Positions 18,587-26,752 of a DNA stretch of 64,000 bases are shown piece after piece. Source of the DNA: Vibrio gigantis (GTDB lineage: Bacteria > Pseudomonadota > Gammaproteobacteria > Enterobacterales > Vibrionaceae); the NCBI RefSeq assembly GCF_024347515.1, contig NZ_AP025492.1:1984001-2048000 (forward strand), in the 5' to 3' direction. Position 1 is the first letter of the stretch; each line of letters opens with the position of its first letter. The position numbers and the translations under genes were made by a program. A model generated the notes under the pieces. It saw only the letters and a list, made by a program, of their open reading frames with translations. It was not told the origin of the DNA and made no database searches.

Positions 18587-18931
18587 ATGGCTTCAAAGCC
18601 CTTGCTAACTCTGACTGTTAAAAAGATCTTAAATAGACTTGATCACATCAAACAGGGTAATCCCATTTACGTTAAAGAATTTGGCACTACAGAGGATAAA
18701 TTGGAATTCATCTTATCTGCCGTACTAACTATTGAAGATAATCCAGTGATCACAGAGCAACAGTTCTACAACGAAACAGGCCTTTCTGTTAAAAAAGTAG
18801 ACAGTGAATTATTTGGGTTTGACTTCATTAAGGGATTAGTGTGCCTCGAAGCAAGGCTACGCTTTCCAGAGGAAGAAGGCAGTTTGCCATTAGAAGACTC
18901 CAATGTTTACCCAATAGACTTCTTCCGCTAG
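18587..18931 (+). CDS. Small protein of unknown function
   Basis: A 114-residue soluble protein starting MASKPLLTLTVKKILNRLDH; GAAGGAAAA lies just before the ATG. The second half is acidic and ends SNVYPIDFFR. No family is recognised. It stands alone between the Hsp70-like operon and the convergent kinase/radical SAM pair. Confidence 0.5.
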   Translation: MASKPLLTLTVKKILNRLDHIKQGNPIYVKEFGTTEDKLEFILSAVLTIEDNPVITEQQFYNETGLSVKKVDSELFGFDFIKGLVCLEARLRFPEEEGSLPLEDSNVYPIDFFR

Positions 18932-19107
18932 AAGCGTATTGGTAAAGGGCACTGCTGCTAGCAATGCCCTATAAACTAGACTAAATAAATTACGTGACGC
19001 TATGGCGTGATAAGTTTGATATCACTGAACTACACAAAATACCGTTCCGTATTGGATTGGCAAATTTGCCCAAATAGTTAGAGTTCTAGACATAAGAAAA
19101 AGTATGC

Positions 19108-19698
19108 CTAATTGCGGGAGTGAAGCGTTTTGCAAGCACTATGCAATATAGTATCAACGATAGCATCAACGCCCTGAGAGGCATCAACGAGGAGCCACCC
19201 CCCAACTGGTTGTGAATAACACATACCTTCGTATAGATCACGCAATTCACGATCTGCCTCAAGGGTTAATGTCTTTCTGTCTTCAAACGTACAATTGTTT
19301 CTAGCGTTAATTCTTTCGTTACGCTCATCCATTGGCAAGTCTAGGTAAACGGTAAGATCTGGTCTCAAGAGTTCACTTTCTATTTCATGAAGCTTGTAGT
19401 GTTGTCCATTGGACATCCAGCAATGATAGACCTGAGTTGACAACCAATAGCGGTCTACCACAACGTTCTGGCCTGAATCTATCAAACGTTGAGCTTCACT
19501 TGCTACGTTGAGCACGGTAGCCATATAGAACAACTGCCTCGCTTTGGTATTATGTTCGAACACCGTATCAAGTTGTTTTCGTACTTCTTTAAAACCCGCT
19601 CCTGGTGTCGTTAATAACTTCGCATTTAACTTTTCTGCTAAGTGCTTTGACACTGTAGATTTCCCACTTCCATCAAGGCCTTCGATTACGATAAACAT
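19108..19698 (-). CDS. Thymidylate-kinase-like nucleotide kinase
   Basis: A 196-residue P-loop kinase from MFIVIEGLDGSGKST (residues 1-15), with the DRY motif VVVDRYWLS near 84 and a lid-like arginine stretch (MDERNERINARNN) near 130. This matches thymidylate kinases, which phosphorylate dTMP, but chromosomal tmk lies elsewhere in Vibrio next to holB, so this is an extra copy. It overlaps the radical SAM gene by 13 bases and is translated with it. The pair suggests production or activation of a modified nucleotide; the true substrate is unknown. Confidence 0.75.
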   Translation of the reverse strand: MFIVIEGLDGSGKSTVSKHLAEKLNAKLLTTPGAGFKEVRKQLDTVFEHNTKARQLFYMATVLNVASEAQRLIDSGQNVVVDRYWLSTQVYHCWMSNGQHYKLHEIESELLRPDLTVYLDLPMDERNERINARNNCTFEDRKTLTLEADRELRDLYEGMCYSQPVGGWLLVDASQGVDAIVDTILHSACKTLHSRN

Positions 19699-20942
19699 GC
19701 TGACTCCTCTAGGCGTGTTAGTTTCATGGCTAAATTTCTCATTGCCTTCCACTCATCTTTTGTGAAACTGTCGCTTTCGATAACATGTGGAATCCCCGAG
19801 TCGTCGATATGACCTTCCTTGATACCGAATACCTCTTTATCCGCGGCCAATTGCGTGCCTTCTAACAACATCAACGGAAATGCCTTTACGTCTGAGACTC
19901 CCCTACGCTTAAGAAAATCAACGCTCTCAAAAAAACTTTCGAGCGTTTGCGTCGGTAACCCATAAATTAGACTGACCTCAAAAGACATGTTCTTGTCCTG
20001 AAGCATGGCGATGGCCGAAGATACTTTCTCAATATTGTTGCGTCGGTTGATTACGATAGACTCAGACCTGATTGCAGTCTGTAAACCAAACTCGAGATGA
20101 GTATTTAGCTTTGAAAACAACGCTAACAAGCGCTCATTAATGTCCTCAAAACGCACTTGAAAGACGAGTTCTGCTTCTAATCCAATACCAATCGCGTATT
20201 CCAATATCTCGTATGATCTGCGTCCTTTTCGAAAGATCGGGTCTAACACATTAATTCGCTGAACTTTTTTCTCTTTGAATAAGTCCAGCTCCTTCTTTAT
20301 GGTCTCCATCGAGAAATCATGTACTTTATTGCCAGCCACATCACGGTGAGCACAAAATGAACACGCATAATAACAACCACGTTGCGTTTCCCAGTGCGCC
20401 ATTGCCTGGTATTCATCAAGCTCAATCAAACCATTTAAATATGGTGAATGACGTGACGCAAACTCAAACTTGTTGTTTAAAATAAGTTTGCGGATCAATT
20501 TGTCCTGCATAAACGCTTCTGGCAAAGTGGCTTCTGCATAGCTGGGCAAGTAGATATCGCCACCAGGATAAAGTGCTTCACAGCTCGACTCATGAACCTG
20601 GTATCCCCCAAGAATAATGTTTCCCTTAAAGCCTTTATCCTTAAGTTGCGTTATCAAGGGCTCAATTAGCTCGGTGTTCCATACATAACAACCTAAAGCT
20701 AACCCATCAATCTCTTCCAGCTTATGTTGCCCATTGATTCTGTTTGCTATCTCCCCTGCTGACAGGTTAAGTGCCTTATTTTTATTCATATCAATTGACA
20801 GGTGCTCAGCAGTAAACTTCTGACCGTAGTCCTTGTGCTGCCTGCACTCGGATAGAAGCACCCCTGCTGCAAAACTAGTCGCACTTTTACCTTTTTGGGT
20901 GTAATCAAACGTAACTAGCAGGCATTTTTTATTCTTACTCAT
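19686..20942 (-). CDS. Radical SAM enzyme, B12-binding-type layout
   Basis: About 418 residues. The 4Fe-4S motif CYYACSFC (CxxxCxxC) is at about residues 190-197, preceded by an N-terminal domain (LALGCYVWNTELI, GNIILGGYQVH) like the cobalamin-binding Rossmann domain of B12-radical SAM proteins but without an obvious DxHxxG. The radical SAM barrel follows, with LEFGLQTAIRSE and VSLIYGLPTQT. The start at 20942 has GGA 7 bases ahead and is preferred to 20954. It is coupled to a nucleotide kinase, a pairing reminiscent of prokaryotic viperins, although the family is different. Confidence 0.75.
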   Translation of the reverse strand: MSKNKKCLLVTFDYTQKGKSATSFAAGVLLSECRQHKDYGQKFTAEHLSIDMNKNKALNLSAGEIANRINGQHKLEEIDGLALGCYVWNTELIEPLITQLKDKGFKGNIILGGYQVHESSCEALYPGGDIYLPSYAEATLPEAFMQDKLIRKLILNNKFEFASRHSPYLNGLIELDEYQAMAHWETQRGCYYACSFCAHRDVAGNKVHDFSMETIKKELDLFKEKKVQRINVLDPIFRKGRRSYEILEYAIGIGLEAELVFQVRFEDINERLLALFSKLNTHLEFGLQTAIRSESIVINRRNNIEKVSSAIAMLQDKNMSFEVSLIYGLPTQTLESFFESVDFLKRRGVSDVKAFPLMLLEGTQLAADKEVFGIKEGHIDDSGIPHVIESDSFTKDEWKAMRNLAMKLTRLEESACLS

Positions 20943-21035
20943 AACTAAATCCATAGTCCTATCTATGCAACAACCACAAAGCTATAAAACTCATTTTTTC
21001 AAGCTTCGTACTCTCATAACCAATTAATAACACTA

Positions 21036-21356
21036 TTAAAAATGCTTAAACTGTTGCTCATAGCCTTGTCGTCGACAAAGCTTGAAAGTAAGTCGTTTGT
21101 TCCCTTTAGATAGGATTAAGCGAAAGCTGCGCCCAATTCTGAATCGAATCAGGGATGGATTAGATTTAATGTTTTTGCCGCCAAGCACAGTAAATGGCGT
21201 ACCGTCAGCAATTGAGTTCACTACACTCAGTGTTTTTTGACGAGTAGAGTTTGGCAGATCGCGCCAGATTTTTTTGTCAACAAGACAAATACAGTCAGAG
21301 TTTGAGCTGGTCAGCTCAGGACTACGTAGTTGGTATTTGAATACTATATTTTGCAT
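21036..21356 (-). CDS. RelE/ParE-like toxin-fold protein
   Basis: A 106-residue basic protein. The C-terminal half (FRIGRSFRLILSKGNKRLTF then CRRQGYEQQF) has the strand pattern and arginines of RelE/ParE-superfamily toxins, which cleave mRNA on the ribosome or poison gyrase. No antitoxin gene is adjacent, so it may be an orphan toxin, a regulator of the neighbouring CHAT operon or a component of it. Its ribosome-binding site lies in one arm of a perfect inverted repeat immediately upstream, which points to tight control. Confidence 0.5.
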   Translation of the reverse strand: MQNIVFKYQLRSPELTSSNSDCICLVDKKIWRDLPNSTRQKTLSVVNSIADGTPFTVLGGKNIKSNPSLIRFRIGRSFRLILSKGNKRLTFKLCRRQGYEQQFKHF

Positions 21357-21357
21357 T

Positions 21358-21389
21358 TAGACGTACCTTTTTTGGTGTGGGTACGTCTA
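21358..21389 (-). promoter_or_regulatory. 10-bp inverted repeat overlapping the RBS of the RelE-like gene
   Basis: TAGACGTACC (21358-21367) pairs perfectly with 21380-21389 over a 12-base loop. On the minus strand the second arm begins within AAAAGG, the only ribosome-binding site, and ends at the ATG. The hairpin would mask the site, or the repeat could be an operator. Confidence 0.5.
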
Positions 21390-21419
21390 TACGCATAGAA
21401 AAATGATTTTTTTCGCTTT

Positions 21420-22004
21420 TTATTTCAACAAAGGCAACAAAACAATGTAACCTACTGATTTTGCTTTATTTAAACTTTCAGTTAGATCATCATTTATCAC
21501 ATCACCATGTATAAATGTGAGCATTACAGCTCCTTCATCAGGTGAAAACTCCCACTTATCATCAGAAGTTATCCAGCCTTCTAAGTCCTCGTATCTATAG
21601 TGTATTTGAACCTGTGATTCAGTGTTGAACGACACTGTTTGCTCACCTTGAATCTCAATTAACTGCTGATTTCCCCACTCGACGGTGATCAAAAGTGGTT
21701 CCTTTACCTCATCCTTATCATTTAATGATAAAGCTAAATCACCTAATAGTATCTCTTCACTCATCAGAGATACTATTGGAGAATTGATAGTCTGTTTAAC
21801 AAAGCGCTTTGCTTGCTGGTAATAGCTAACATACTGTGGCCACTTTGCGGCAAAATAACAAAACCGATCTAAGTTATCTCTACGCTTAACCGCATCGCTC
21901 CAGACCCGTTCACGCTCTGGATCTCTAACCAGTTCTTTCCAGTCATCAGTATTGCTGTTTCGACCTTGAACCATCTCATCCAATGAAAGTTTATCTAACG
22001 GCAT
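21420..22004 (-). CDS. Unknown protein, third gene of CHAT operon
   Basis: A 194-residue protein, helical in residues 1-90 and beta-rich afterwards (LLITVEWGNQQLIEIQGEQT, VMLTFIHGD). No family is recognised; there is no membrane segment. It overlaps the preceding 309-residue gene by 14 bases, so it is made together with the CHAT protease and may be a substrate, inhibitor or effector of it. Confidence 0.65.
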   Translation of the reverse strand: MPLDKLSLDEMVQGRNSNTDDWKELVRDPERERVWSDAVKRRDNLDRFCYFAAKWPQYVSYYQQAKRFVKQTINSPIVSLMSEEILLGDLALSLNDKDEVKEPLLITVEWGNQQLIEIQGEQTVSFNTESQVQIHYRYEDLEGWITSDDKWEFSPDEGAVMLTFIHGDVINDDLTESLNKAKSVGYIVLLPLLK

Positions 22005-22920
22005 ATGCAGCCTCCTTCTTCAGGGGCGATTTTAGCGCTATAAGCTTATCTCTTAGCTCATCAAAATTTGGATAATCTTTGCTCTTAATTTTATACTGAT
22101 CCAATAGAGTCGTATTTCCTACAGATTTGAACAGTGCTATGCATAAAGAGCTTGGTTCATCACTGTGTACCCTACAAAAGTAGTCAATGATTTTTGTCAC
22201 AATCGATCTAACTTCACTAGTTGTATGATGAGACTCCCTCTCGTTTTTCTTCGCAGTGTACTGCGGCTTGTTTTCCCCTTTTGTTAAGTATTTACTCTTG
22301 TACAAGTGAAAACCTGGGATTTTCGACTCGATATCAAGGTACACACATAGATACCTAAATGAGGAGTCCACTTTGTATCTGGTAGTGCTTTTGTCAATAC
22401 ATCCCTCAAATTCGGATTCAATGGGAGGCTCTACTTGGCCTAGTTCATCCAACAACTTCTTATTGGCCTGAAACCAAAAATAGACCATATTTGCTGCTAC
22501 CATCCCACTATAGATTGCAAGGCAATATGAGATTTTATGCAAATCGATTTCAAAGGTACCTACTTCAGCCTGACTTTCAGCTATATCAACCTCTTCATCT
22601 ATCAATTGCTGAAGCCCAGAAAATGTTTTTCCTGACTTGAGTTTGCACCAGTAATCTATTTGACTGAACAACTTGATATCACGCGGTATACCGTTAGGTA
22701 GCTTTTCGTTTTCAAAACCATCAGATAAAAACATATCAATTATCCGAGCTACTGCATTAGCCTGACTACCAAACGTCAAGGATACCTTTCGCTCATCAAA
22801 TACCTCCAATGCCTCATACAAGACCAACTCAATACATGGTCTATGCTGTTCAAGATACTGCTTGCGACCTTCAACGCTCCAGTCAGTTATTGGGAATAAA
22901 TCATCAAACACGTCAAACAT
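21991..22920 (-). CDS. Unknown protein, second gene of CHAT operon
   Basis: A 309-residue, mostly helical protein starting MFDVFDDLFPITDW. No motif is recognised; one hydrophobic stretch near residue 135 (ISYCLAIYSGMVAANMVYFW) could be a buried helix or a membrane segment. The start codon lies inside the end of the CHAT gene (8-base overlap) and its end overlaps the next gene by 14 bases. This tight packing argues for a three-protein complex. It may be the target cleaved by the protease. Confidence 0.65.
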   Translation of the reverse strand: MFDVFDDLFPITDWSVEGRKQYLEQHRPCIELVLYEALEVFDERKVSLTFGSQANAVARIIDMFLSDGFENEKLPNGIPRDIKLFSQIDYWCKLKSGKTFSGLQQLIDEEVDIAESQAEVGTFEIDLHKISYCLAIYSGMVAANMVYFWFQANKKLLDELGQVEPPIESEFEGCIDKSTTRYKVDSSFRYLCVYLDIESKIPGFHLYKSKYLTKGENKPQYTAKKNERESHHTTSEVRSIVTKIIDYFCRVHSDEPSSLCIALFKSVGNTTLLDQYKIKSKDYPNFDELRDKLIALKSPLKKEAAYAVR

Positions 22921-25606
22921 AATTTATAAATCCAGATTTTAATTTTTGTTTGGCTAAGCTGCTCTTTAGCTGATTTACTTCATCAACCGTGAGATCTACT
23001 TTATCTAAATAAACAGCTTGATTTATCTGTTCTGCAATGCCACAAAACCTTAAACCAGCCCAAGAAGAAGGGTGAAGGAATAACCTCTCGGCTCGTTTTA
23101 ACTCATCCTCATTCCGCGATTCTTTTGTCTTCATTGGCCCCAACAGCCCAGCCAAAGTTTCATTACAACCCAGGGTGTTTAGATATGGCGATAGTCCAAG
23201 CTCTCGCATTTTGTTTAGTTCAGCCTTAGCTCCTTGTGAAACCCACCAGCGTTGGGCTGCGAGTAGAGCTTTTGAAGGTGAATATCCACTATTTAGAAGT
23301 TGGTCATAATGAGATTTAATATGAGCTGTAACAATGTCAGGCAACGCCCACAATGAACCGATTGAGCTAACAGCACCCCACTCTATCATCCGCATATCGA
23401 AACCAAATGCTTCATTAACAGGGATAGAAAAGATACTCAAAGGGATATTACTACCGCTTTGGCAAGCCCAAAACTCAACGCGCTCCATTCCAGCAACTTG
23501 GTTAACCAGTTCTACGTCATTCATGTCGAAGTGTTTCGTTTTCAGATAAGGCCTATTAGGAAGTTCATGAGCACAGTGGCCATAATAGGATATGACTTCA
23601 CTGGTACTAACCACTTCAACAAAGTCATCTTTTTGAACATCAGTCATAAGACCTGAAGCGTGTTTGTTCGCTACATTGTGAAAACGTGTTTCACCTCCAT
23701 TGATGCATCTAGTACCACTGCGCTCGCTAAAGTGCGTTACATGGTTACAAAGATATAAAACTGTTGGAAGCCAATTAATCTCATCAACCAATGTATAAAG
23801 TTCTTCACCCTCAATTCCAGTAGCTGCCCACGGTATCTGTGATGCAAAAAAAGAGGTTAACAATCCCAGGCGTTTACAGTCATCAGGTAATATTTCACGC
23901 CAGTTTATGAAATCTAGAACCCAAGTTCTAAGGCCATCAGCGTTTCCTTTTACATATGCACCAATATCATTAACTAAGTTTCTTGGTAAGCTAACACTAT
24001 GACCTGTTACCACTAGTTTTCCAGCATTCATCATAGCGACCAAAATGAGTACGTCGTCATAATTCGACTCAATGTCAATTCTGACCAAAGTCAAATTAGG
24101 GTTCTTGCTTAAGGCTTCTTCAAAGTGCTCAATTTGAACTGAATAGTCACTGTTTCTCCGCTTCAAAAATGCAGGGTCTAGCTCGTCAATTAAACTTTCA
24201 ATCTTAAGAAAGTCAGTTAAACAGTCATTTGATTTTTGTCGTAGAAATGCAATTGAATCTTTGTCGTCTATCGCCCCCTTAAGCACCGCAGGATACAATG
24301 CAGGCTTGTAGAAGTAAGTAGATTCCCCCACTTCTTCTATGATTGAATCTTTCTGTGATCTTTCAAAAACCTCAGTTAGTGCTGCCTCAGCATCCTCTGC
24401 ACTTAAATGCTCTAACATCAGCGCAAGTTCGTTCAGATTATAATAAGTAGACCCCATCTGAAGTAAATCACTACGTAAAGGCAAACAAACTTTTTTTTCT
24501 GGGACTTGCCAATGTTTGTTTGCGCTTTCACAAAAACGTAGAGCACTACAATTTTCAAGTAACTTGAATGCAGCAGTTAAATCTTCCTGTTCCATTAGTA
24601 TACGAGCAAGTCCTGAACATGTTCTTTGAACTAGAGATGCTAATACATCGGCTTCTGCATCACTCTTGCAAGTTCGTCGATTTTCCATCAATTCATATTG
24701 CTTTTTGAATAGCTGCTTTAAGTTATCAGGTGACGGTTTGGCTTTTGCTGTTCGCAACAAGTAATCAATTTGTTGCTCAGGTCTAGCTATATCGACCTCA
24801 GGGTTAATTGTCATAATTTTAATAGGGTCAACTCCGAACCGAGGTGCTATATCTAAAATGGTTTCACATAGTTCTTTGTGTTTTGGGGAGTCTGAGAAAT
24901 GCATCAACCTCGCAAAACTTAGTCCTAGACCTTGTTCTGGAGCCATAACATTCATAAAAGGTGGCAAACTGTAGTTCAGATAGCCTAAGTACAATTCAAC
25001 TGATTTCGCTTGTGACGCACATGCTTTCTGGTTAAGTCCTTGATCGAAAAGAACGCTCGCTAGATTAAAGTGGATAATTGAAAGCTGGCCATCTCTAATC
25101 ACCTTAGGAATCTCACTATTAATTAATAAATCAATAGCTTGAATGTGAAGTGCCTTGGCCTTTTCTATGCAATCTAAATCTTTATCAGGCCAAAGATAAT
25201 CATGTGCAGCCCTCCGATAAACTACGGCTAACTGCGAGAGACTGGAAGCGTGCTTCTCAGGGATAACCTGCCTTTGAGGAGTGTCTATTGCTCGTTTAAA
25301 ATACTGAATAGCCTTATTTAGGTTATGGTAAGTACCACCTGGTAGTTCAGTGTGATATGAAAAGTGCAAGACCCCTAAATCATGGCAAGTTGATGCTCTT
25401 GCCAATGGCTCCTTAAGAGCGATCTTCAATGCTTTGGACAATAACCTCTCTGCTTTCGCGATAGATTTGGCATCTTTTGACTTTATGAGTTGCTTTGCGG
25501 TTTCAGTGAGATCGAACCATTTACGTGTTACCAGACAACGAAGCTGTAGGTCTTGCATAGCACTGTACTCTATAGCTTGCTTAGTTTGTAAAGAGTAGAA
25601 ACCCAT
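22913..25606 (-). CDS. TPR-CHAT caspase-like protease
   Basis: An 897-residue protein. The N-terminal 350 residues are TPR-like helical repeats (ARASTCHDLGVLHF, HASSLSQLAVVYRRA). The C-terminal part is a CHAT domain with the His-Cys dyad in ISYYGHCAHE (His677) and FWACQSGSN (Cys715), followed by WGAVSSIGSLWALPD. CHAT proteases are clan CD, caspase-like, and occur in type III CRISPR and other abortive immunity systems, where TPRs sense a trigger. Here the gene leads a three-gene operon. AGGAAA lies 4 bases ahead of the ATG. Function in immunity is inferred. Confidence 0.85.
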   Translation of the reverse strand: MGFYSLQTKQAIEYSAMQDLQLRCLVTRKWFDLTETAKQLIKSKDAKSIAKAERLLSKALKIALKEPLARASTCHDLGVLHFSYHTELPGGTYHNLNKAIQYFKRAIDTPQRQVIPEKHASSLSQLAVVYRRAAHDYLWPDKDLDCIEKAKALHIQAIDLLINSEIPKVIRDGQLSIIHFNLASVLFDQGLNQKACASQAKSVELYLGYLNYSLPPFMNVMAPEQGLGLSFARLMHFSDSPKHKELCETILDIAPRFGVDPIKIMTINPEVDIARPEQQIDYLLRTAKAKPSPDNLKQLFKKQYELMENRRTCKSDAEADVLASLVQRTCSGLARILMEQEDLTAAFKLLENCSALRFCESANKHWQVPEKKVCLPLRSDLLQMGSTYYNLNELALMLEHLSAEDAEAALTEVFERSQKDSIIEEVGESTYFYKPALYPAVLKGAIDDKDSIAFLRQKSNDCLTDFLKIESLIDELDPAFLKRRNSDYSVQIEHFEEALSKNPNLTLVRIDIESNYDDVLILVAMMNAGKLVVTGHSVSLPRNLVNDIGAYVKGNADGLRTWVLDFINWREILPDDCKRLGLLTSFFASQIPWAATGIEGEELYTLVDEINWLPTVLYLCNHVTHFSERSGTRCINGGETRFHNVANKHASGLMTDVQKDDFVEVVSTSEVISYYGHCAHELPNRPYLKTKHFDMNDVELVNQVAGMERVEFWACQSGSNIPLSIFSIPVNEAFGFDMRMIEWGAVSSIGSLWALPDIVTAHIKSHYDQLLNSGYSPSKALLAAQRWWVSQGAKAELNKMRELGLSPYLNTLGCNETLAGLLGPMKTKESRNEDELKRAERLFLHPSSWAGLRFCGIAEQINQAVYLDKVDLTVDEVNQLKSSLAKQKLKSGFINYV

Positions 25607-25805
25607 TCACTTTCCTCATTATTATTTTTTCCATTTTAGACAACCGTCTCTCTTACACTTCTGAAAGCTATACCTGTTGTATATCTAGGTTAACAGTTTG
25701 AATCCATTACAAGTTTACTCTAACTCATAACACCATAATAACCAATTTGCATAAGACGCCAACAAGGGTAACATTAAGACCGTCAAATAACTTCTGGGAA
25801 AGCAT

Positions 25806-26453
25806 ATGTATCAGATACTTAAAGAGCGCCACCGTCAAGAGAGAGACTCTTACCCTCAAGCGCTGTCTCTGCGAGTCCATCGCGCACTTAGTTGGCTGTA
25901 CAAGGCAGAAATGAGCGATGATCATGACTCGAAATACATCTTTCTTTGGATTGCCTTCAACGCAGCATATGCTCAGGATTTCGAGTACAAGGCCGATTTC
26001 GGTGAACGGGGCCTATACCAAGAGTTTCTTGCCAAGATCGTATCTTTAGATGGTGGAAATAAGCTGTCAGAACTAGTTTGGTCTCAATATTCATCTTCCA
26101 TTAGATTGATTCTAGATAATGAATATATCCTCCAGTCCTTCTGGAAGTTTCACTCTGGTCTTATCACTGAGGAGCAATGGAAGAAAGAACAGTCTCAGGC
26201 TAAATCTATCGCAAACAAAGCTTTGTCAGGGGGTGACACCGCCACTGTATTGAGTGTCGTTTTCTCAAGGCTTTACACATTACGCAACCAGTTGATACAC
26301 GGTGGGGCCACGTACAACAGTTCTGCTAATCGTGACCAAATTCGCGACTGCACTGCGTTACTCGAAAATGTTGTTCCGACAATTATTGAGATAATGATGG
26401 ATGGGGCTGAAGAGCTGTGGGGTGATGCGGTTTATCCATTGGTGTCACCGTAG
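25806..26453 (+). CDS. HEPN-domain protein, ApeA-like
   Basis: A 215-residue helical protein. The motif LRNQLIHGG near residue 171 is the RxxxxH signature of HEPN ribonucleases, and the overall helix pattern (KYIFLWIAFNAAYA early, acidic helix late) fits the Apea-like HEPN family. HEPN proteins often cleave RNA in toxin and antiphage systems. It is transcribed away from the CHAT operon across a 199-base gap, so the two may share regulation. The residues expected for activity are present. Confidence 0.65.
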   Translation: MYQILKERHRQERDSYPQALSLRVHRALSWLYKAEMSDDHDSKYIFLWIAFNAAYAQDFEYKADFGERGLYQEFLAKIVSLDGGNKLSELVWSQYSSSIRLILDNEYILQSFWKFHSGLITEEQWKKEQSQAKSIANKALSGGDTATVLSVVFSRLYTLRNQLIHGGATYNSSANRDQIRDCTALLENVVPTIIEIMMDGAEELWGDAVYPLVSP

Positions 26454-26752
26454 CTGGTGCAGGAACATCGACAATTGGGAGACATTTAAACACTTGCTAT
26501 CAGATAGCAAACCACAAAAAGATTGCACGCAGACTGCTGCAACGAAACTCTTCAAGGCCTTGATGACGTCATTAGGCTGTATCTGGCCAAAGGGGGGCTA
26601 TCAAAGCGAGCCTAAAAAAGTGAAACTTTCATTGGACGCGAGGGCACTAGCCTACAAAAACAGCCTTCTGTAACAGGAACCAGCGGTGGGAAATCGGGAA
26701 ACATATGAGCCCGATTTCCACCAAAACTAGATGAGGTCTGAACGAGTACAAT
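26454..26752. other. Noncoding gap between HEPN gene and recombinase
   Basis: About 300 bases between convergent genes. An open frame that overlaps the HEPN gene end (26401-26673) has no ribosome-binding site. No repeat or terminator stands out. Confidence 0.35.

Noticed and set aside
26401-26673. 90-codon frame overlapping the HEPN gene end
   Set aside because: It overlaps a better gene, has no ribosome-binding site and carries unlikely Cys/Trp-rich sequence.
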